Of a DNA stretch of 64,000 nt, positions 40,550-50,995 are shown piece by piece; positions within the stretch are counted from its first letter, which is position 1, and each line of letters starts with the position of its first letter. A program made the translations under genes and the position numbers. The notes under the pieces are model-generated. The model saw only the letters and a list, made by a program, of their open reading frames with translations, did not search any database and was not told the DNA's origin. The stretch lies in the NCBI RefSeq assembly GCF_002165625.1, contig NZ_NGNS01000006.1:124001-188000 (forward strand). Reading direction: 5' to 3'. The stretch comes from Neiella marina. Lineage in GTDB: Bacteria; Pseudomonadota; Gammaproteobacteria; Enterobacterales; Neiellaceae.

Positions 40550-40565
40550 TGGCACCTGTCTGGCT
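40550..40565 (+). promoter_or_regulatory. Sigma-54 promoter of pilA
   Basis: TGGCACCTGTCTGGCT matches the -24/-12 consensus TGGCAC-N5-TTGCW with one mismatch and correct GG/GC spacing. It is 130 bases before pilA. pilA genes are driven by RpoN with the PilSR system in other gammaproteobacteria. Confidence 0.65.
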
Positions 40566-40694
40566 TTCGACGTTTTCTCTGCCAATTTCAAATTAATTCG
40601 CAAAAGTTGATTATTTGTTATTGAAAACACCAAAAAGCCTACCTAGTATCATTCCAACGCACCCCGACACAGCGTCCTCTACGGAGAATATATT

Positions 40695-41135
40695 ATGAAA
40701 GCGCAACAAGGTTTTACTCTAATTGAATTAATGATCGTAGTAGCGATCATCGGTATTTTGGCAGCCATCGCATTGCCTGCTTATCAAGATTACGTTCGTG
40801 GCTCTCAAGCTTCGAGTGCGATTGCTGAAGCTTCTTCGTACAAGATGGCAATCAGTGTTTGTACTAGTACCGAAGGTACTGGCGGCTCAGTGAAAGCAGA
40901 TTGTGCCAGCGTACCGACGCCACCGACCACTGGTGCAGGCTCTGCAGTAGCAGTTAACAGCACTTCAGGCGTGATTACCGTCAATACCGACATCGATAGT
41001 CAAGGTTCAGCTGTTGCTGGTGTTGGCAGCGTGACGATTACGCCAGCAGTTAGTGCGGGCAACTTGACCTGGACCGTAGCCGGCGGCGCAGATTGCGTGA
41101 AGTTAGTTAAAGGCTGTGTTGCCTCAGGCGGCTAG
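40695..41135 (+). CDS. pilA: Type IV major pilin PilA
   Basis: Structural subunit of type IV pili. A six-residue leader (MKAQQG) precedes the prepilin peptidase site G6/F7, then [24 protein letters not shown], summarised as the class III signal with Glu at mature position 5. Four cysteines occur at 56, 70, 134 and 141; the last two enclose a short C-terminal loop (CVKLVKGC), and the first two may form a second pair. Length 146. SD GGAG precedes the ATG. It is monocistronic, with its own sigma-54 promoter and terminator, upstream of pilBCD. Confidence 0.95.
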   Translation: MKAQQGFTLIELMIVVAIIGILAAIALPAYQDYVRGSQASSAIAEASSYKMAISVCTSTEGTGGSVKADCASVPTPPTTGAGSAVAVNSTSGVITVNTDIDSQGSAVAGVGSVTITPAVSAGNLTWTVAGGADCVKLVKGCVASGG

Positions 41136-41155
41136 TAACTCACTATCAATTAGCG

Positions 41156-41183
41156 AAAAAGACCACCTCTGGTGGTCTTTTTT
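41156..41183 (+). terminator. Rho-independent terminator of pilA
   Basis: AAAAAGACCACC (41156-41167), a TCT loop, and GGTGGTCTTTTT (41171-41182), continuing in T. It lies 20 bases after the pilA stop and separates the abundant pilin transcript from pilB. Confidence 0.92.
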
Positions 41184-41264
41184 TATGACTGTGTTATTTT
41201 GAGTCCTACCAGCTAGATAACCTATTCTCAGGCTTAATTGCCTCCGACAACGATAGAGATCTGA

Positions 41265-42971
41265 ATGGATCACGCAGCAAAGATTCAAGGCTTAGCCACC
41301 CTATTGGTTCGCAAGCGCCTGCTTGAAGCCAGCACCGCCGTCGGCTTGATCGAACAAGCCCGCACCGGCAAACAGAACTTTATCAGCTTGCTCATTGAGC
41401 AAAACATCACGACCAGCAAAGCTCTTCAGCAACTGTTAAGTGATGAGTACGGCATTGTTGCTGTCGATTTGGACACCGTCGACGTGAACCAAATTGATGA
41501 AGAATATCGCAACGAATCACTGATTCGAAAACATCACGCGCTACCTTTGTATGTCGAAAAAGGCATGTTGATCGTGGCCGTTGATGATCCAATCAACATC
41601 ACGGCACTGGAAGACTTTCAGTTTAGCTTTGGCAAACGAACCGAGCCGGTACTGGTTGAACACGACAAACTAGCCAAAGCCATCGAAAAAGTGCTTGATG
41701 GCGGTTTCGATGACATTGACTTGGGCGACGTATCAGATGATGAACTCGCCGGCATGGAAGTTCAGGATACTGAGCATCACGAAGACGATGTCGTTGATGG
41801 CGCTGATGATGCCCCCATTGTTGTCTACATTAACAAGCTGCTGATGGACGCTATTCGCAAAGGCGCTTCCGATCTGCACTTTGAGCCCTATGAAAAAAAT
41901 TACCGCGTGCGCTTTCGTATCGACGGTATTTTGCATGAAGTCGCCTCACCACCGATCACTTTATCCTCGCGCTTGGCCGCGCGTCTAAAGGTGATGGCGA
42001 ACCTTGATATCGCCGAACGACGCGTGCCCCAAGACGGTCGTATCAAGATGCGTATCAGTCGGACAAAGTCCATCGATTTTCGAGTTAGCACTCTGCCCAC
42101 TCTGTGGGGCGAGAAAGTAGTAATGCGGATTCTAGATTCCTCAAGTGCACAACTCGGGATTGATATGCTGGGTTATGAGCCGGAGCAAAAAGAACTCTAC
42201 TTGAGCGCTCTCAATCAACCTCAGGGGATGATTCTAGTCACCGGTCCTACCGGTTCGGGTAAAACCGTCTCGCTTTATACCGGCTTGAATATCCTCAATA
42301 CCGCTGAACGAAACATTGCCACCGCAGAAGATCCGGTTGAAATTAATCTCGGTGGCATCAACCAGGTACAGATTAACAATCGAGCAGGACTTGATTTTGC
42401 CTCCGCGCTGCGGGCCTTCCTGCGCCAAGATCCAGATGTCGTCATGGTCGGTGAGATCCGAGATCTTGAAACCGCCGAGATCGCAATCAAAGCGGCACAA
42501 ACGGGTCACCTAGTACTGTCAACACTGCATACCAATTCGAGTGCCGAAACACTCACACGCCTACTAAACATGGGCGTCCCAGCCTATAACATTGCCAGCT
42601 CGGTGAGTTTGATCATCGCCCAGCGCTTGGCTCGACGGCTTTGCAAGAAATGCAAAGCCGCTGATGACGTTCCAGTTGAAGGCTTATTAGCCGAAGGTTT
42701 CAGCCAACAGCAAATCGATCAAGGCATCTCCGTCTACAAAGCGGTTGGCTGTGATGATTGCACCGGTGGATACAAGGGCCGAGTTGGCATTTATGAAGTG
42801 ATGCCAATGACAGATGCAGTCGCCAAACTTATTATGGAAAATGGCAACTCATTACAGATAGCACAACAAACGCAGAAGGAAGGCGTGGCTAACTTACGCC
42901 AATCAGCGTTGACAAAAGTTGCTCAAGGCGTAACGTCTTTGGCGGAAGCCGCCCGCGTTACCAGTTTCTAA
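41265..42971 (+). CDS. pilB: Type IV pilus assembly ATPase PilB
   Basis: Hexameric cytoplasmic ATPase powering pilus extension. An N-terminal GSPII_E domain (about 1-150) is followed by the ATPase core with Walker A GPTGSGKT at residues 327-334, the Asp box and a Walker B ending in VMVGEIRD, the His box ([12 protein letters not shown]), and a tetracysteine zinc motif (CKKCK and CDDC). Length 568. It is the first gene of pilB-pilC-pilD, 18 bases before pilC. Confidence 0.97.
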   Translation: MDHAAKIQGLATLLVRKRLLEASTAVGLIEQARTGKQNFISLLIEQNITTSKALQQLLSDEYGIVAVDLDTVDVNQIDEEYRNESLIRKHHALPLYVEKGMLIVAVDDPINITALEDFQFSFGKRTEPVLVEHDKLAKAIEKVLDGGFDDIDLGDVSDDELAGMEVQDTEHHEDDVVDGADDAPIVVYINKLLMDAIRKGASDLHFEPYEKNYRVRFRIDGILHEVASPPITLSSRLAARLKVMANLDIAERRVPQDGRIKMRISRTKSIDFRVSTLPTLWGEKVVMRILDSSSAQLGIDMLGYEPEQKELYLSALNQPQGMILVTGPTGSGKTVSLYTGLNILNTAERNIATAEDPVEINLGGINQVQINNRAGLDFASALRAFLRQDPDVVMVGEIRDLETAEIAIKAAQTGHLVLSTLHTNSSAETLTRLLNMGVPAYNIASSVSLIIAQRLARRLCKKCKAADDVPVEGLLAEGFSQQQIDQGISVYKAVGCDDCTGGYKGRVGIYEVMPMTDAVAKLIMENGNSLQIAQQTQKEGVANLRQSALTKVAQGVTSLAEAARVTSF

Positions 42972-42989
42972 ACCGGCGGAAGTACTCCT

Positions 42990-44222
42990 ATGGCGGCAGT
43001 GGCAAAACCAGCATCAGTAAAACTAAATACCTACCAATGGCAGGGTGTCAATCGTAAGGGCCGACGAGTCGAAGGAGAGACTACCGCAGCGAACGAGCAA
43101 GCAGTAAAAACTCAGCTTCGCAAACAAGCCATTGCTGTCTCGAAGATCAAGAAAAAACCGAAACCGCTTTTTGAGCTCGGCAATAAAGTCAAAGCTGCCG
43201 ACATTTGTATGGTCACCCGCCAAATAGCCACCATGCTCGGTGCCGGCGTGCCACTGGTTCAAGCACTAGAGATTATTGGCAAAGGTAGTGAGAAAGAAGC
43301 GCTGCGCAAACTTCTGGAAGAGGTCCACGCGCAGGTCTCGGCAGGTAACCCGCTGAGCGAAACGCTGAAGAAGCACCCCGCACATTTCGATGATCTTTAC
43401 TGCGATTTGGTTGCCAGCGGCGAGCAATCTGGTGCCCTCGATACGATTTATGATCGAATTGCCACCTACAAGGAAAAAGCCGAAGCGTTAAAAGCAAAAA
43501 TCAAAAAAGCCATGACATACCCAGCAATTGTCGTGTTAGTTGCCATTGTGGTGACAGCTATTTTGCTAATTTTTGTGGTTCCTAGTTTTGAGAACATATT
43601 TGCCAACTTCGGCGCTGAGCTACCAGCATTCACACTATTTGTGATCGGTATTTCCAATTGGCTCACCGGTAACTTATGGGTCGTTATTATTGCCGTTTTT
43701 GCTGCCAGCTTTGCATTTGTCCGTGCCCATCGTTCATCGAAATCGCTTCGAGATAAAACTGATGCATTGATTCTAAAACTGCCGGTTATCGGCGGCATAT
43801 TGCATCAAGCAGCGGTTGCTCGTTATACCCGAACATTATCAACCACCTTTGCTGCAGGTGTGCCACTGATTGATGCCCTAGACTCGGCAGCTGGCGCATC
43901 GGGTAATGCCGTTTATCGTGATGCAATTAGAGCCGTCAGATCCGATGTCGCTTCTGGGATTCAACTGAACAATGCCATGCGTCAAACTCGGCGTTTCCCG
44001 GATATGGTCAATCAAATGGTGATGATTGGTGAAGAAGCGGGCTCCCTTGACGATATGCTCGCTAAAGTGGCAACTATCTATGAACAACAAGTCGATGATG
44101 CCGTTGATAACCTCAGCGCCATGCTTGAGCCGCTGATCATGGTGATTATTGGTACCTTAGTCGGTGGCTTGATTGTTTCCATGTATTTACCGATTTTCCA
44201 GCTCGGCCAAGTCGTCGGCTAA
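42990..44222 (+). CDS. pilC: Type IV pilus inner-membrane platform protein PilC
   Basis: Inner-membrane platform that couples PilB to pilin assembly. Two tandem T2SSF domains (about 75-198 and 278-400) each precede transmembrane segments; AIVVLVAIVVTAILLIFVV and IMVIIGTLVGGLIVSMYLP are the clear ones. The 410 residues match the family. It lies between pilB and pilD with short spacers. Confidence 0.96.
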   Translation: MAAVAKPASVKLNTYQWQGVNRKGRRVEGETTAANEQAVKTQLRKQAIAVSKIKKKPKPLFELGNKVKAADICMVTRQIATMLGAGVPLVQALEIIGKGSEKEALRKLLEEVHAQVSAGNPLSETLKKHPAHFDDLYCDLVASGEQSGALDTIYDRIATYKEKAEALKAKIKKAMTYPAIVVLVAIVVTAILLIFVVPSFENIFANFGAELPAFTLFVIGISNWLTGNLWVVIIAVFAASFAFVRAHRSSKSLRDKTDALILKLPVIGGILHQAAVARYTRTLSTTFAAGVPLIDALDSAAGASGNAVYRDAIRAVRSDVASGIQLNNAMRQTRRFPDMVNQMVMIGEEAGSLDDMLAKVATIYEQQVDDAVDNLSAMLEPLIMVIIGTLVGGLIVSMYLPIFQLGQVVG

Positions 44223-44247
44223 CGATTAATCCAAATGGACTGCGCCA

Positions 44248-45120
44248 ATGATTGACCAATTTACTCAAGCCGCGGCTGCGTCGCCGTTGCTTATTTCCGC
44301 GATTTGCTTTGTCTTTGCCGCCTTAGTGGGCAGCTTTCTCAATGTCGTCATTTACCGCCTACCTGTAATGATCGAACGGCACTGGCAAATAGAATGCGCA
44401 GCATTGAATGATCAACCGGCACCGCAATTCGACCGTTTCAACCTCATTGTTCCCGGCTCTCAATGTGGTAGCTGCGGTACCACCATCAAACCATGGCATA
44501 ACTTGCCGATTGTTGGCTGGTTCATTTTGCGCGGTAAGTGTGCTGCATGTGGGCAACCTTACTCTATTCGTTATCCACTGATTGAGCTATTGACGGCTTG
44601 CCTTTCAGTGCTCGTGCTGCATGTCATTGGCTTCAATGGGTTTGGCTTAGCTGCAGTGGTGTTTACATGGCTACTGATCTGCTTAACCTTTATCGATATC
44701 GATCATTACTTACTGCCTGACCCACTCAACTACGTGCTGCTTTGGTTAGGGTTGTTGGTCCATATTGTCATCACCCCGCATACACTAGCAGATGCAGTTA
44801 TTGGTGCCATTGCCGGTTATTTAACGCTGTGGAGCGTTTACTGGGCGTTCAAGTTACTGACCGGCAAAGAAGGGATGGGTTTTGGCGACTTCAAACTGTT
44901 AGCGGCATTGGGCGCTTGGCTGGGTTGGCAACTATTACCTTTAGTGGTTCTGCTATCAAGCGCGGTTGGCGCAGTATTGGGTATTGCCATGATCGTTCTC
45001 AAGGGTAGGGACCACCAGAAACCAATTCCATTTGGACCATACTTGGCAATCGCCGGTTGGATCGCTCTACTGTGGGGAAATGACATTCTCGATAGCTATT
45101 TCGCCATGCTGGGTTACTAA
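44248..45120 (+). CDS. pilD: Prepilin peptidase/N-methyltransferase PilD
   Basis: Inner-membrane aspartic protease that removes the leader of PilA and related prepilins and methylates the new N-terminus. The cytoplasmic domain has two CxxC pairs (CGSC, CAAC). Catalytic aspartates lie in FIDIDHYLLPD and GMGFGDFKLL. Several transmembrane segments fill the remainder of the 290 residues. It also likely serves any type II secretion pseudopilins in the genome. Confidence 0.96.
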   Translation: MIDQFTQAAAASPLLISAICFVFAALVGSFLNVVIYRLPVMIERHWQIECAALNDQPAPQFDRFNLIVPGSQCGSCGTTIKPWHNLPIVGWFILRGKCAACGQPYSIRYPLIELLTACLSVLVLHVIGFNGFGLAAVVFTWLLICLTFIDIDHYLLPDPLNYVLLWLGLLVHIVITPHTLADAVIGAIAGYLTLWSVYWAFKLLTGKEGMGFGDFKLLAALGAWLGWQLLPLVVLLSSAVGAVLGIAMIVLKGRDHQKPIPFGPYLAIAGWIALLWGNDILDSYFAMLGY

Positions 45121-45122
45121 CC

Positions 45123-45737
45123 ATGGGCCAGCTGGTGGTCGGCCTTACCGGTGGTATTGGCAGTGGCAAAACCACTGTTGCCAATGAGTTCCAACGGTTA
45201 GGCGCTGGGCTTGTTGATGCCGATGTGATTGCTCGCCAAGTCGTTGCCAAAGGCGCTCCTGCCCTAGCTCAAATCGGTGCCCATTTTGGTACTCAGGTGA
45301 TTGACGCGGCAGGCGAATTAGACCGAGCGGCGCTAAGAGCTTTGGTTTTTGACAATGAAGCTGAACGCCAATGGCTAAACCAATTGCTACACCCGATCAT
45401 TCGCCAACAAATGATCGCCGAAAGCCAGAACCAACAAGAGCCTTATACCCTGTTGGTCGTTCCATTGCTGGTGGAAAACCGACTACAAGAACTCTGTCAG
45501 CGGATTGTCGTAGTGGATGTTCCGGTGTCGACTCAGGTGCAACGCACCGTCGCTCGCGACAACGTCAGTGACCAATCCGCTCAGGCCATCGTTAACCGAC
45601 AAGCAAGCCGCTGGCAGCGGCTTCGAGCCGCAGATCACGTCATCTCCAACAACCGACCTTTTGAGTTGGTTGCAAAAGATGTTTTACAGTTGCACCGGCA
45701 TTTCCTAGAATTCGCTACTCAAAGCTATTCAAATTGA
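45123..45737 (+). CDS. coaE: Dephospho-CoA kinase
   Basis: Phosphorylates the 3'-hydroxyl of dephospho-CoA, the last step of CoA synthesis. The P-loop GLTGGIGSGKTT is at the N-terminus and DADVIARQVV follows at about residue 32. Length 204. It starts two bases after the pilD stop codon, the conserved pilD-coaE-zapD arrangement. Confidence 0.96.
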   Translation: MGQLVVGLTGGIGSGKTTVANEFQRLGAGLVDADVIARQVVAKGAPALAQIGAHFGTQVIDAAGELDRAALRALVFDNEAERQWLNQLLHPIIRQQMIAESQNQQEPYTLLVVPLLVENRLQELCQRIVVVDVPVSTQVQRTVARDNVSDQSAQAIVNRQASRWQRLRAADHVISNNRPFELVAKDVLQLHRHFLEFATQSYSN

Positions 45738-45781
45738 TTTGCTGGCCAATAGCGGCTCGGCGCTAACTCGATGGAACCCGC

Positions 45782-46528
45782 ATGGCTGAAGCGTTCACCT
45801 ATCAATTTCCCCTGAATGAAACTTCTCGCGCTTACCTCAGAATTGAACAATTACTGCTACGCTGCCATCAGGCAATGCAGCATATCAATGAACAATCATG
45901 CTTAAGCTACTTCGCAGCTTTGTTCGATTTACTTGAGCTACTGGAGCGCGCAGACGTCCGCCAAGATTTGATCAAAGATCTTGAAGTACAACAAAAAGAG
46001 TTAGCTCGATGGGCGACATATCCAAATGTCGATTTGGAAGCATTGGCTAAACTTGAGGCCGCCAATCAACATTGCCTGACTAATCTTCGCAGTCAGAATC
46101 GACTAGCTAACTGTCTTAAGTCCGATAAGTTTCTATCGGGTATTCGCCAGCGCTTTAGTATTCCTGGAGGCAATTGCTGTTTCGATTTACCACAGCTTTA
46201 TCACTGGATGAACCTACCCGCGGAGAAATGCTTAGGTGATATGAAAAACTGGCTCAGGCAGCTCGACATATTGGCCGGAGCTATCGCCCAGTTGATGCAT
46301 TTAATCAGAGACGGCAAGCCTTTCCAGCGAGTTATTGCGCGCAAGGGATTCTATCAAGCCAGCGCTGAGAACTTGCAGTTGTTGAGGATTTCATGTGCGC
46401 CAGAACAAACTGTTTTTCCCACTGTATCGGGCAATAAACACCGTTTTACCATTCGCTTTATGCAGCACACCGATAGCGGAACAGCTGCGACCGAAAATGA
46501 TATCGAGTTCCTGTTGTCAGCCAGTTAG
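45782..46528 (+). CDS. zapD: Cell division protein ZapD
   Basis: Cytoplasmic FtsZ-binding protein that cross-links FtsZ filaments at the Z-ring. The 248 residues show FTYQFPLNETSRAYLRIE at the N-terminus and the family element CLGDMKNWLRQLD; a mostly helical N-terminal part is followed by a beta-rich C-terminal part. It follows coaE by 44 bases and precedes yacG. Confidence 0.94.
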   Translation: MAEAFTYQFPLNETSRAYLRIEQLLLRCHQAMQHINEQSCLSYFAALFDLLELLERADVRQDLIKDLEVQQKELARWATYPNVDLEALAKLEAANQHCLTNLRSQNRLANCLKSDKFLSGIRQRFSIPGGNCCFDLPQLYHWMNLPAEKCLGDMKNWLRQLDILAGAIAQLMHLIRDGKPFQRVIARKGFYQASAENLQLLRISCAPEQTVFPTVSGNKHRFTIRFMQHTDSGTAATENDIEFLLSAS

Positions 46529-46563
46529 TCGCTGAATATTGACTTAGTCAGAGAGTAGTTTTA

Positions 46564-46788
46564 ATGAAAGTAAGTTGTCCAACGTGCCAAAAACAAGTGG
46601 AATGGAAAGCGGAGAACAAGTTCCGGCCGTTTTGCTCAGAACGTTGTAAGTTGATTGATTTGGGCGAATGGGCCGATGAAAGCCACCGAATCGCAGGACA
46701 GCCCGATCCAAAACAAATGGAACACATGAGTGACGACGAATTGATGGCAATGATGGAGAAATTACAAGCCAAACCCGATGGTGATTAA
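46564..46788 (+). CDS. yacG: DNA gyrase inhibitor YacG
   Basis: Small zinc protein that binds GyrB and blocks DNA binding by gyrase. The zinc site is formed by CPTC near residue 5 and the later [12 protein letters not shown] element. The acidic C-terminal tail is present. Length 74. It ends the pilB-to-yacG run and overlaps the convergent mutT by four bases. Confidence 0.95.
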   Translation: MKVSCPTCQKQVEWKAENKFRPFCSERCKLIDLGEWADESHRIAGQPDPKQMEHMSDDELMAMMEKLQAKPDGD

Positions 46789-47189
46789 TCAGCGAGTAAC
46801 TGCGCCACTACTTGCTCAACAATCGCCACATTAGCTGCCGGAAAATCATAGTCTGGTAGCACTGACGCCAGAACCCATCGACCCTCTAGCCCCTCTTGGC
46901 TTTGCGGCTCTCCGTCAAAGTCACGCACCCAATGGACATCCAACTTGACCTGTTTGTCACCATAGTCGTGACAAACCACTAACAATGGCGAGCAATCATG
47001 AACCGTGATCGCCAACTCTTCAGATAACTCCCGAGCGAGCGCTTGAGCGACAGTTTCACCGGGCTCACATTTACCGCCGGGAAACTCCCATTTGTTGCCT
47101 TGATGCTGATGTGCTGCCCGTCGGGTCAAAAAAATGTGGCCGTTGCGCTCAATCACGCCAACGGCCACATGGACTTGCTTATCAGTCAT
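46785..47189 (-). CDS. mutT: 8-oxo-dGTP diphosphatase MutT
   Basis: Nudix hydrolase that removes 8-oxo-dGTP from the nucleotide pool and so prevents A-to-C transversions. The Nudix box is [22 protein letters not shown], here given as GGKCEPGE and RELSEEL, in residues about 37-58. Length 134. It is nine bases downstream of secA, the usual secA-mutT pair. Its last four bases overlap yacG. Confidence 0.95.
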   Translation of the reverse strand: MTDKQVHVAVGVIERNGHIFLTRRAAHQHQGNKWEFPGGKCEPGETVAQALARELSEELAITVHDCSPLLVVCHDYGDKQVKLDVHWVRDFDGEPQSQEGLEGRWVLASVLPDYDFPAANVAIVEQVVAQLLAD

Positions 47190-47198
47190 TGAGCAGCC

Positions 47199-49898
47199 TT
47201 AGTTCAGCTTGCCGTGACATTGTTTGTACTTTTTGCCAGAACCACACGGACATGGCTCATTACGACCGACTTTGGGCACCGCATTCTGTTGGCCTTGTTG
47301 CGCCCCTGCTGATTCTGCTCCCGCAGCGCCTTGATATTGCTTCGGCAAGGCTTGTTGCTGTTGGCGACGTTTTTCTTCAGCAGCATCAACATCTTCTTGT
47401 GACTGAACTCGAACCCGGCTCAAAATCGAAATTACTTCGAGTTTTAGCGCATCTAGCATGTTGCTAAACAATGCAAAGGACTCTCGCTTGTATTCCTGCT
47501 TCGGATTCTTTTGAGCGTAACCACGCAGGTGAATGCCCTGACGTAAATGATCCATCGCCGCTAAGTGATCTTTCCAGTGGGTATCGAGCACTTGCAACAT
47601 GATTTGCTTTTCGAACTGACGCACGATCGGCGCGCCAATCATTTCTTCTTTCTGGCGATATGCGTCAGAGAAGGCGTGCTGAATACGCTCGCGCAAGCTA
47701 TCTTCATGTAATTTGTCATCGTCATCGAGCCACTGTTGTAGTGGCATGACCATGCCAAAATCGCCTTTCAAGCGTTCTTCCAAGCCCGCCACATCCCACA
47801 TTTCTTCCAGTGATTGCGGTGGAATGTATTCACTGATCAGTTGCTCAACGACATCTTCGCGAATATTAGCGACCGAATCTTTGATATCTTCAGCATCCAT
47901 CAGATCATTACGCTGAGCGTAGATCACTTTACGTTGGTCATTGGCAACATCGTCGTACTCAAGTAATTGCTTACGAATATCGAAGTTACGCGCTTCGACT
48001 TTACGCTGAGCATTTTCGATGGCACGCGACAACCAAGGGTGCTCAATGGCTTCACCACGCTCCATACCAAGCTTCTTCATCATGGTTCCCATGCGGTCAG
48101 AAGCAAATATGCGCATTAGCGGATCTTCCAATGATAGATAGAACCGCGATGAACCTGGGTCGCCTTGACGGCCAGAACGACCTCGAAGCTGATTATCGAT
48201 CCGACGAGATTCGTGACGCTCGGTACCGATAATGTGCAAACCACCGGCTTCAATGACGGCATCGTGGCGTTCTTGCCAAGCCGCTTTGATCTCCGCGATT
48301 TGTTCATCAGTAGGGTTATCCAGAGCATCGATCTCTGCTTGCCAGCTACCGCCCAACACAATATCGGTACCACGACCTGCCATGTTGGTAGCAATTGTTA
48401 CCGCTCCGGCTCGACCAGCTTCAGCAACAATTTCTGCTTCTTTTTGGTGGAACTTGGCATTCAAAACGTTGTGCTTGATCTTGGCTTTTTTCAGCAAGCC
48501 AGAGAGCAGCTCAGAGGTTTCAATGGTGATAGTACCGACCAGAATCGGCCGACCTTTAGCTACCTGCTCGTGGATGTCTTTAGCAATGGCCTCGTACTTT
48601 TCTTCCGCAGTCAGGTATACCTGATCGGCGGTATCGTCACGTACCATTGGCTTGTTGGTTGGGATAACCACAGTATCCAAACCATAAATGCTTTGGAATT
48701 CGAATGCTTCAGTATCAGCAGTACCCGTCATACCTGACAATTTTTGATACAACCGGAAGTAATTCTGGAAAGTAATTGAAGCCAGTGTTTGGTTTTCATT
48801 TTGAATCTTGACCCGCTCTTTGGCTTCAACAGCTTGGTGTAAGCCTTCAGACCAGCGGCGGCCCGGCATGGTACGACCGGTGTGTTCATCAACGATAACA
48901 ATCTCGTCATCTTTGACAATGTAATCGACATCGCGCTTGAACAGCACATGAGCGCGGAGTGCGGCATTAACATGGTGAAGCAGTGCAATGTTAGCAGCGT
49001 CATACAATGATGAGCCTTCTTCTAGCAACTTATTGTTCGCCAGTAGCTCTTCAATGCGTTCTTGACCTTGTTCTGTCAGGTGAACTTGCTTGGCTTTTTC
49101 ATCAACCGTGTAATCGCCCTCGGCCGCTTCTTCTTCAGTGTCTTCTTTTTCGGCCTTCACCAACATAGGGATCAGGGTATCGATTTGGCGATACAGGCCA
49201 GAGCTATCCTCGGCTGGACCAGAGATAATCAATGGCGTCCGCGCTTCGTCGATAAGAATGGAGTCAACTTCATCCACTACGGCATAAAACAGCGGTCGCT
49301 GAACTCGATCTTCTGGGCGGAAAGCCATGTTGTCGCGGAGGTAATCGAAGCCAAACTCGTTATTGGTGCCGTAAGTGATGTCTGAACCATAGGCTTCTTT
49401 CTTAGCGTCAGGCGCCATGCCGGCCAAGTTGATACCAACGGTCATACCGAGGAATTCGAACAATGGCTTGTTCCACTCAGCATCACGCTGAGCAAGGTAA
49501 TCATTCACTGTAATGACATGAACACCTTTACCCGTTAAGGCGTTGAGGTAGGCGGCCAAGGTTGCCGTCAGAGTTTTACCTTCACCAGTTCGCATCTCGG
49601 CGATCGAACAGTCATTCAATACCATACCGCCAATCAACTGAACGTCGAAGTGGCGCATGGAGAACACGCGCTTACTCGCTTCGCGAACGGTAGCAAAGGC
49701 TTCAGGCAGCACATCTTGTAAACTTGCGCCGTCACTGACTCGAGCTTTTAGCTCTTCGGTTTTTTGTTTGAGTTGGTCGTCAGAGAGGGCTTCGAAGTCT
49801 GCCTCCATGGCATTAATTGCGTTGACAACTTTACGCAGTTTCTTCAGAGTCCGGTCGTTCTTGCTGCCGAACAAAGAAGTCATCAATTTTACAAACAT
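47199..49898 (-). CDS. secA: Preprotein translocase ATPase SecA
   Basis: ATPase motor of the Sec pathway, moving unfolded proteins through SecYEG. The DEAD motor domains are intact: Walker A MRTGEGKT, Walker [15 protein letters not shown], and the later motif [10 protein letters not shown]. The C-terminal zinc tail reads [17 protein letters not shown], which binds SecB. Length 899. Upstream, an M23 peptidase gene occupies the place of secM of E. coli. Confidence 0.98.
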   Translation of the reverse strand: MFVKLMTSLFGSKNDRTLKKLRKVVNAINAMEADFEALSDDQLKQKTEELKARVSDGASLQDVLPEAFATVREASKRVFSMRHFDVQLIGGMVLNDCSIAEMRTGEGKTLTATLAAYLNALTGKGVHVITVNDYLAQRDAEWNKPLFEFLGMTVGINLAGMAPDAKKEAYGSDITYGTNNEFGFDYLRDNMAFRPEDRVQRPLFYAVVDEVDSILIDEARTPLIISGPAEDSSGLYRQIDTLIPMLVKAEKEDTEEEAAEGDYTVDEKAKQVHLTEQGQERIEELLANNKLLEEGSSLYDAANIALLHHVNAALRAHVLFKRDVDYIVKDDEIVIVDEHTGRTMPGRRWSEGLHQAVEAKERVKIQNENQTLASITFQNYFRLYQKLSGMTGTADTEAFEFQSIYGLDTVVIPTNKPMVRDDTADQVYLTAEEKYEAIAKDIHEQVAKGRPILVGTITIETSELLSGLLKKAKIKHNVLNAKFHQKEAEIVAEAGRAGAVTIATNMAGRGTDIVLGGSWQAEIDALDNPTDEQIAEIKAAWQERHDAVIEAGGLHIIGTERHESRRIDNQLRGRSGRQGDPGSSRFYLSLEDPLMRIFASDRMGTMMKKLGMERGEAIEHPWLSRAIENAQRKVEARNFDIRKQLLEYDDVANDQRKVIYAQRNDLMDAEDIKDSVANIREDVVEQLISEYIPPQSLEEMWDVAGLEERLKGDFGMVMPLQQWLDDDDKLHEDSLRERIQHAFSDAYRQKEEMIGAPIVRQFEKQIMLQVLDTHWKDHLAAMDHLRQGIHLRGYAQKNPKQEYKRESFALFSNMLDALKLEVISILSRVRVQSQEDVDAAEEKRRQQQQALPKQYQGAAGAESAGAQQGQQNAVPKVGRNEPCPCGSGKKYKQCHGKLN

Positions 49899-50027
49899 GG
49901 CTTGCCTAGTATTTTTATTTGTTGGTCGCTGGTTATTTATCTAACCAACGCTCATGGACACATTGTTCCGATGACCCCGCATAATGAACGGATCAGTCAA
50001 TCAGGTAAAGTCTATTTATGGGGTCAT

Positions 50028-50972
50028 TTATCGAAAAATAAACGGGCTGGGATCCACTTGCTTACCATTTTTAAGCACTTCGTAGTGCACATGGGGCCCT
50101 GTAGAGCGACCAGTACTGCCCATAGCCGCAATGACGTCGCCTTTGGTAACTACATCACCAACGGCAACATAAATTTTGCTGTTGTGACCATAACGGGTTG
50201 CAAAACCACCGCCATGACTTACCTCAACCAAATAGCCATAACCCCAACGTTTGCCGGCATAAGTCACCACACCGGCTGCCGTGGTATAAACATCGCTGCC
50301 TGCGTGACCAGCAAAATCAACGCCCCAGTGAGACGCCTTTTTACCGGTAAATGGGTCTTTACGTATACCAAAACCAGATGACAACCAGCCTTCACCGATA
50401 GGGCGCCCGGACAACCAACTAGCATCTTCGACGTCTTGTTGTTGCAATAGCACGGACAGCAAATCAAGTTGGCGCTGCTTATCATCGTACTGCTCAATAA
50501 GCTCATCGACCGCCGTCAGCATTTGATGAATTTCATCGCTGTTAGAGGCTGGCGCAGCTGAGAGTGGACCACCTGCAGAATCCATGGACTGCAAACTGGC
50601 CGTGGTCGCAACTTGAAATTCGGATTGCTCAATATCTGATTTTTGCACCAGCACTTGACTGACTCGATCTAACTGCGACGCCTTGGCTTGCAAGGTGCCA
50701 ATGTGCTCAGCCATCAAGCTAATTTGCTCATGCATTTGACTGCGGAGTTTAACCAGCGCATCTCGTTGTTCTTGGTGAGCAAGCTTAGCCGCTGTGATTT
50801 GCTGTTGGTAATGCTGAGCAGAGATTAACTTTGGTGCCAACCACCAAGGCGCGATTACCACCGCCAATAAAGCGAACACAGAGAACAGCAACGCCGTAGG
50901 CGAAGGACTCCAACTGACTGGCTTCCCTGCTACATTAAACGTTAAACTGAAATTCGTTCGACTCATGGTCAT
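50028..50972 (-). CDS. Membrane-anchored M23 family metallopeptidase
   Basis: Predicted periplasmic LytM/M23 endopeptidase or amidase activator. An N-terminal transmembrane anchor (LLFSVFALLAVVIAPWWL, about residues 28-45) is followed by a coiled-coil stretch (about 55-180) and the M23 domain. The zinc ligands are visible: HWGVD, and HVHYE near the C-terminus, with YGHNSKIYV between them. All catalytic residues are kept, so it is probably active. It is divergent from dciA and precedes secA by 129 bases. Likely acts on peptidoglycan cross-links; specificity unknown. Confidence 0.9.
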   Translation of the reverse strand: MTMSRTNFSLTFNVAGKPVSWSPSPTALLFSVFALLAVVIAPWWLAPKLISAQHYQQQITAAKLAHQEQRDALVKLRSQMHEQISLMAEHIGTLQAKASQLDRVSQVLVQKSDIEQSEFQVATTASLQSMDSAGGPLSAAPASNSDEIHQMLTAVDELIEQYDDKQRQLDLLSVLLQQQDVEDASWLSGRPIGEGWLSSGFGIRKDPFTGKKASHWGVDFAGHAGSDVYTTAAGVVTYAGKRWGYGYLVEVSHGGGFATRYGHNSKIYVAVGDVVTKGDVIAAMGSTGRSTGPHVHYEVLKNGKQVDPSPFIFR

Positions 50973-50995
50973 TAATCACTAAATCTCTACTGCAG

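Noticed and set aside
48165-48737. 190-codon plus-strand frame opposite secA
   Set aside because: Antisense to the conserved SecA motor domain; low-complexity translation with no recognisable motif.
49899-50027. Possible secM-like leader or riboregulator before secA
   Set aside because: Only short A/T-rich inverted repeats (for example around TGGTTA/TAACCA) are present; no signal peptide frame and no arrest motif.
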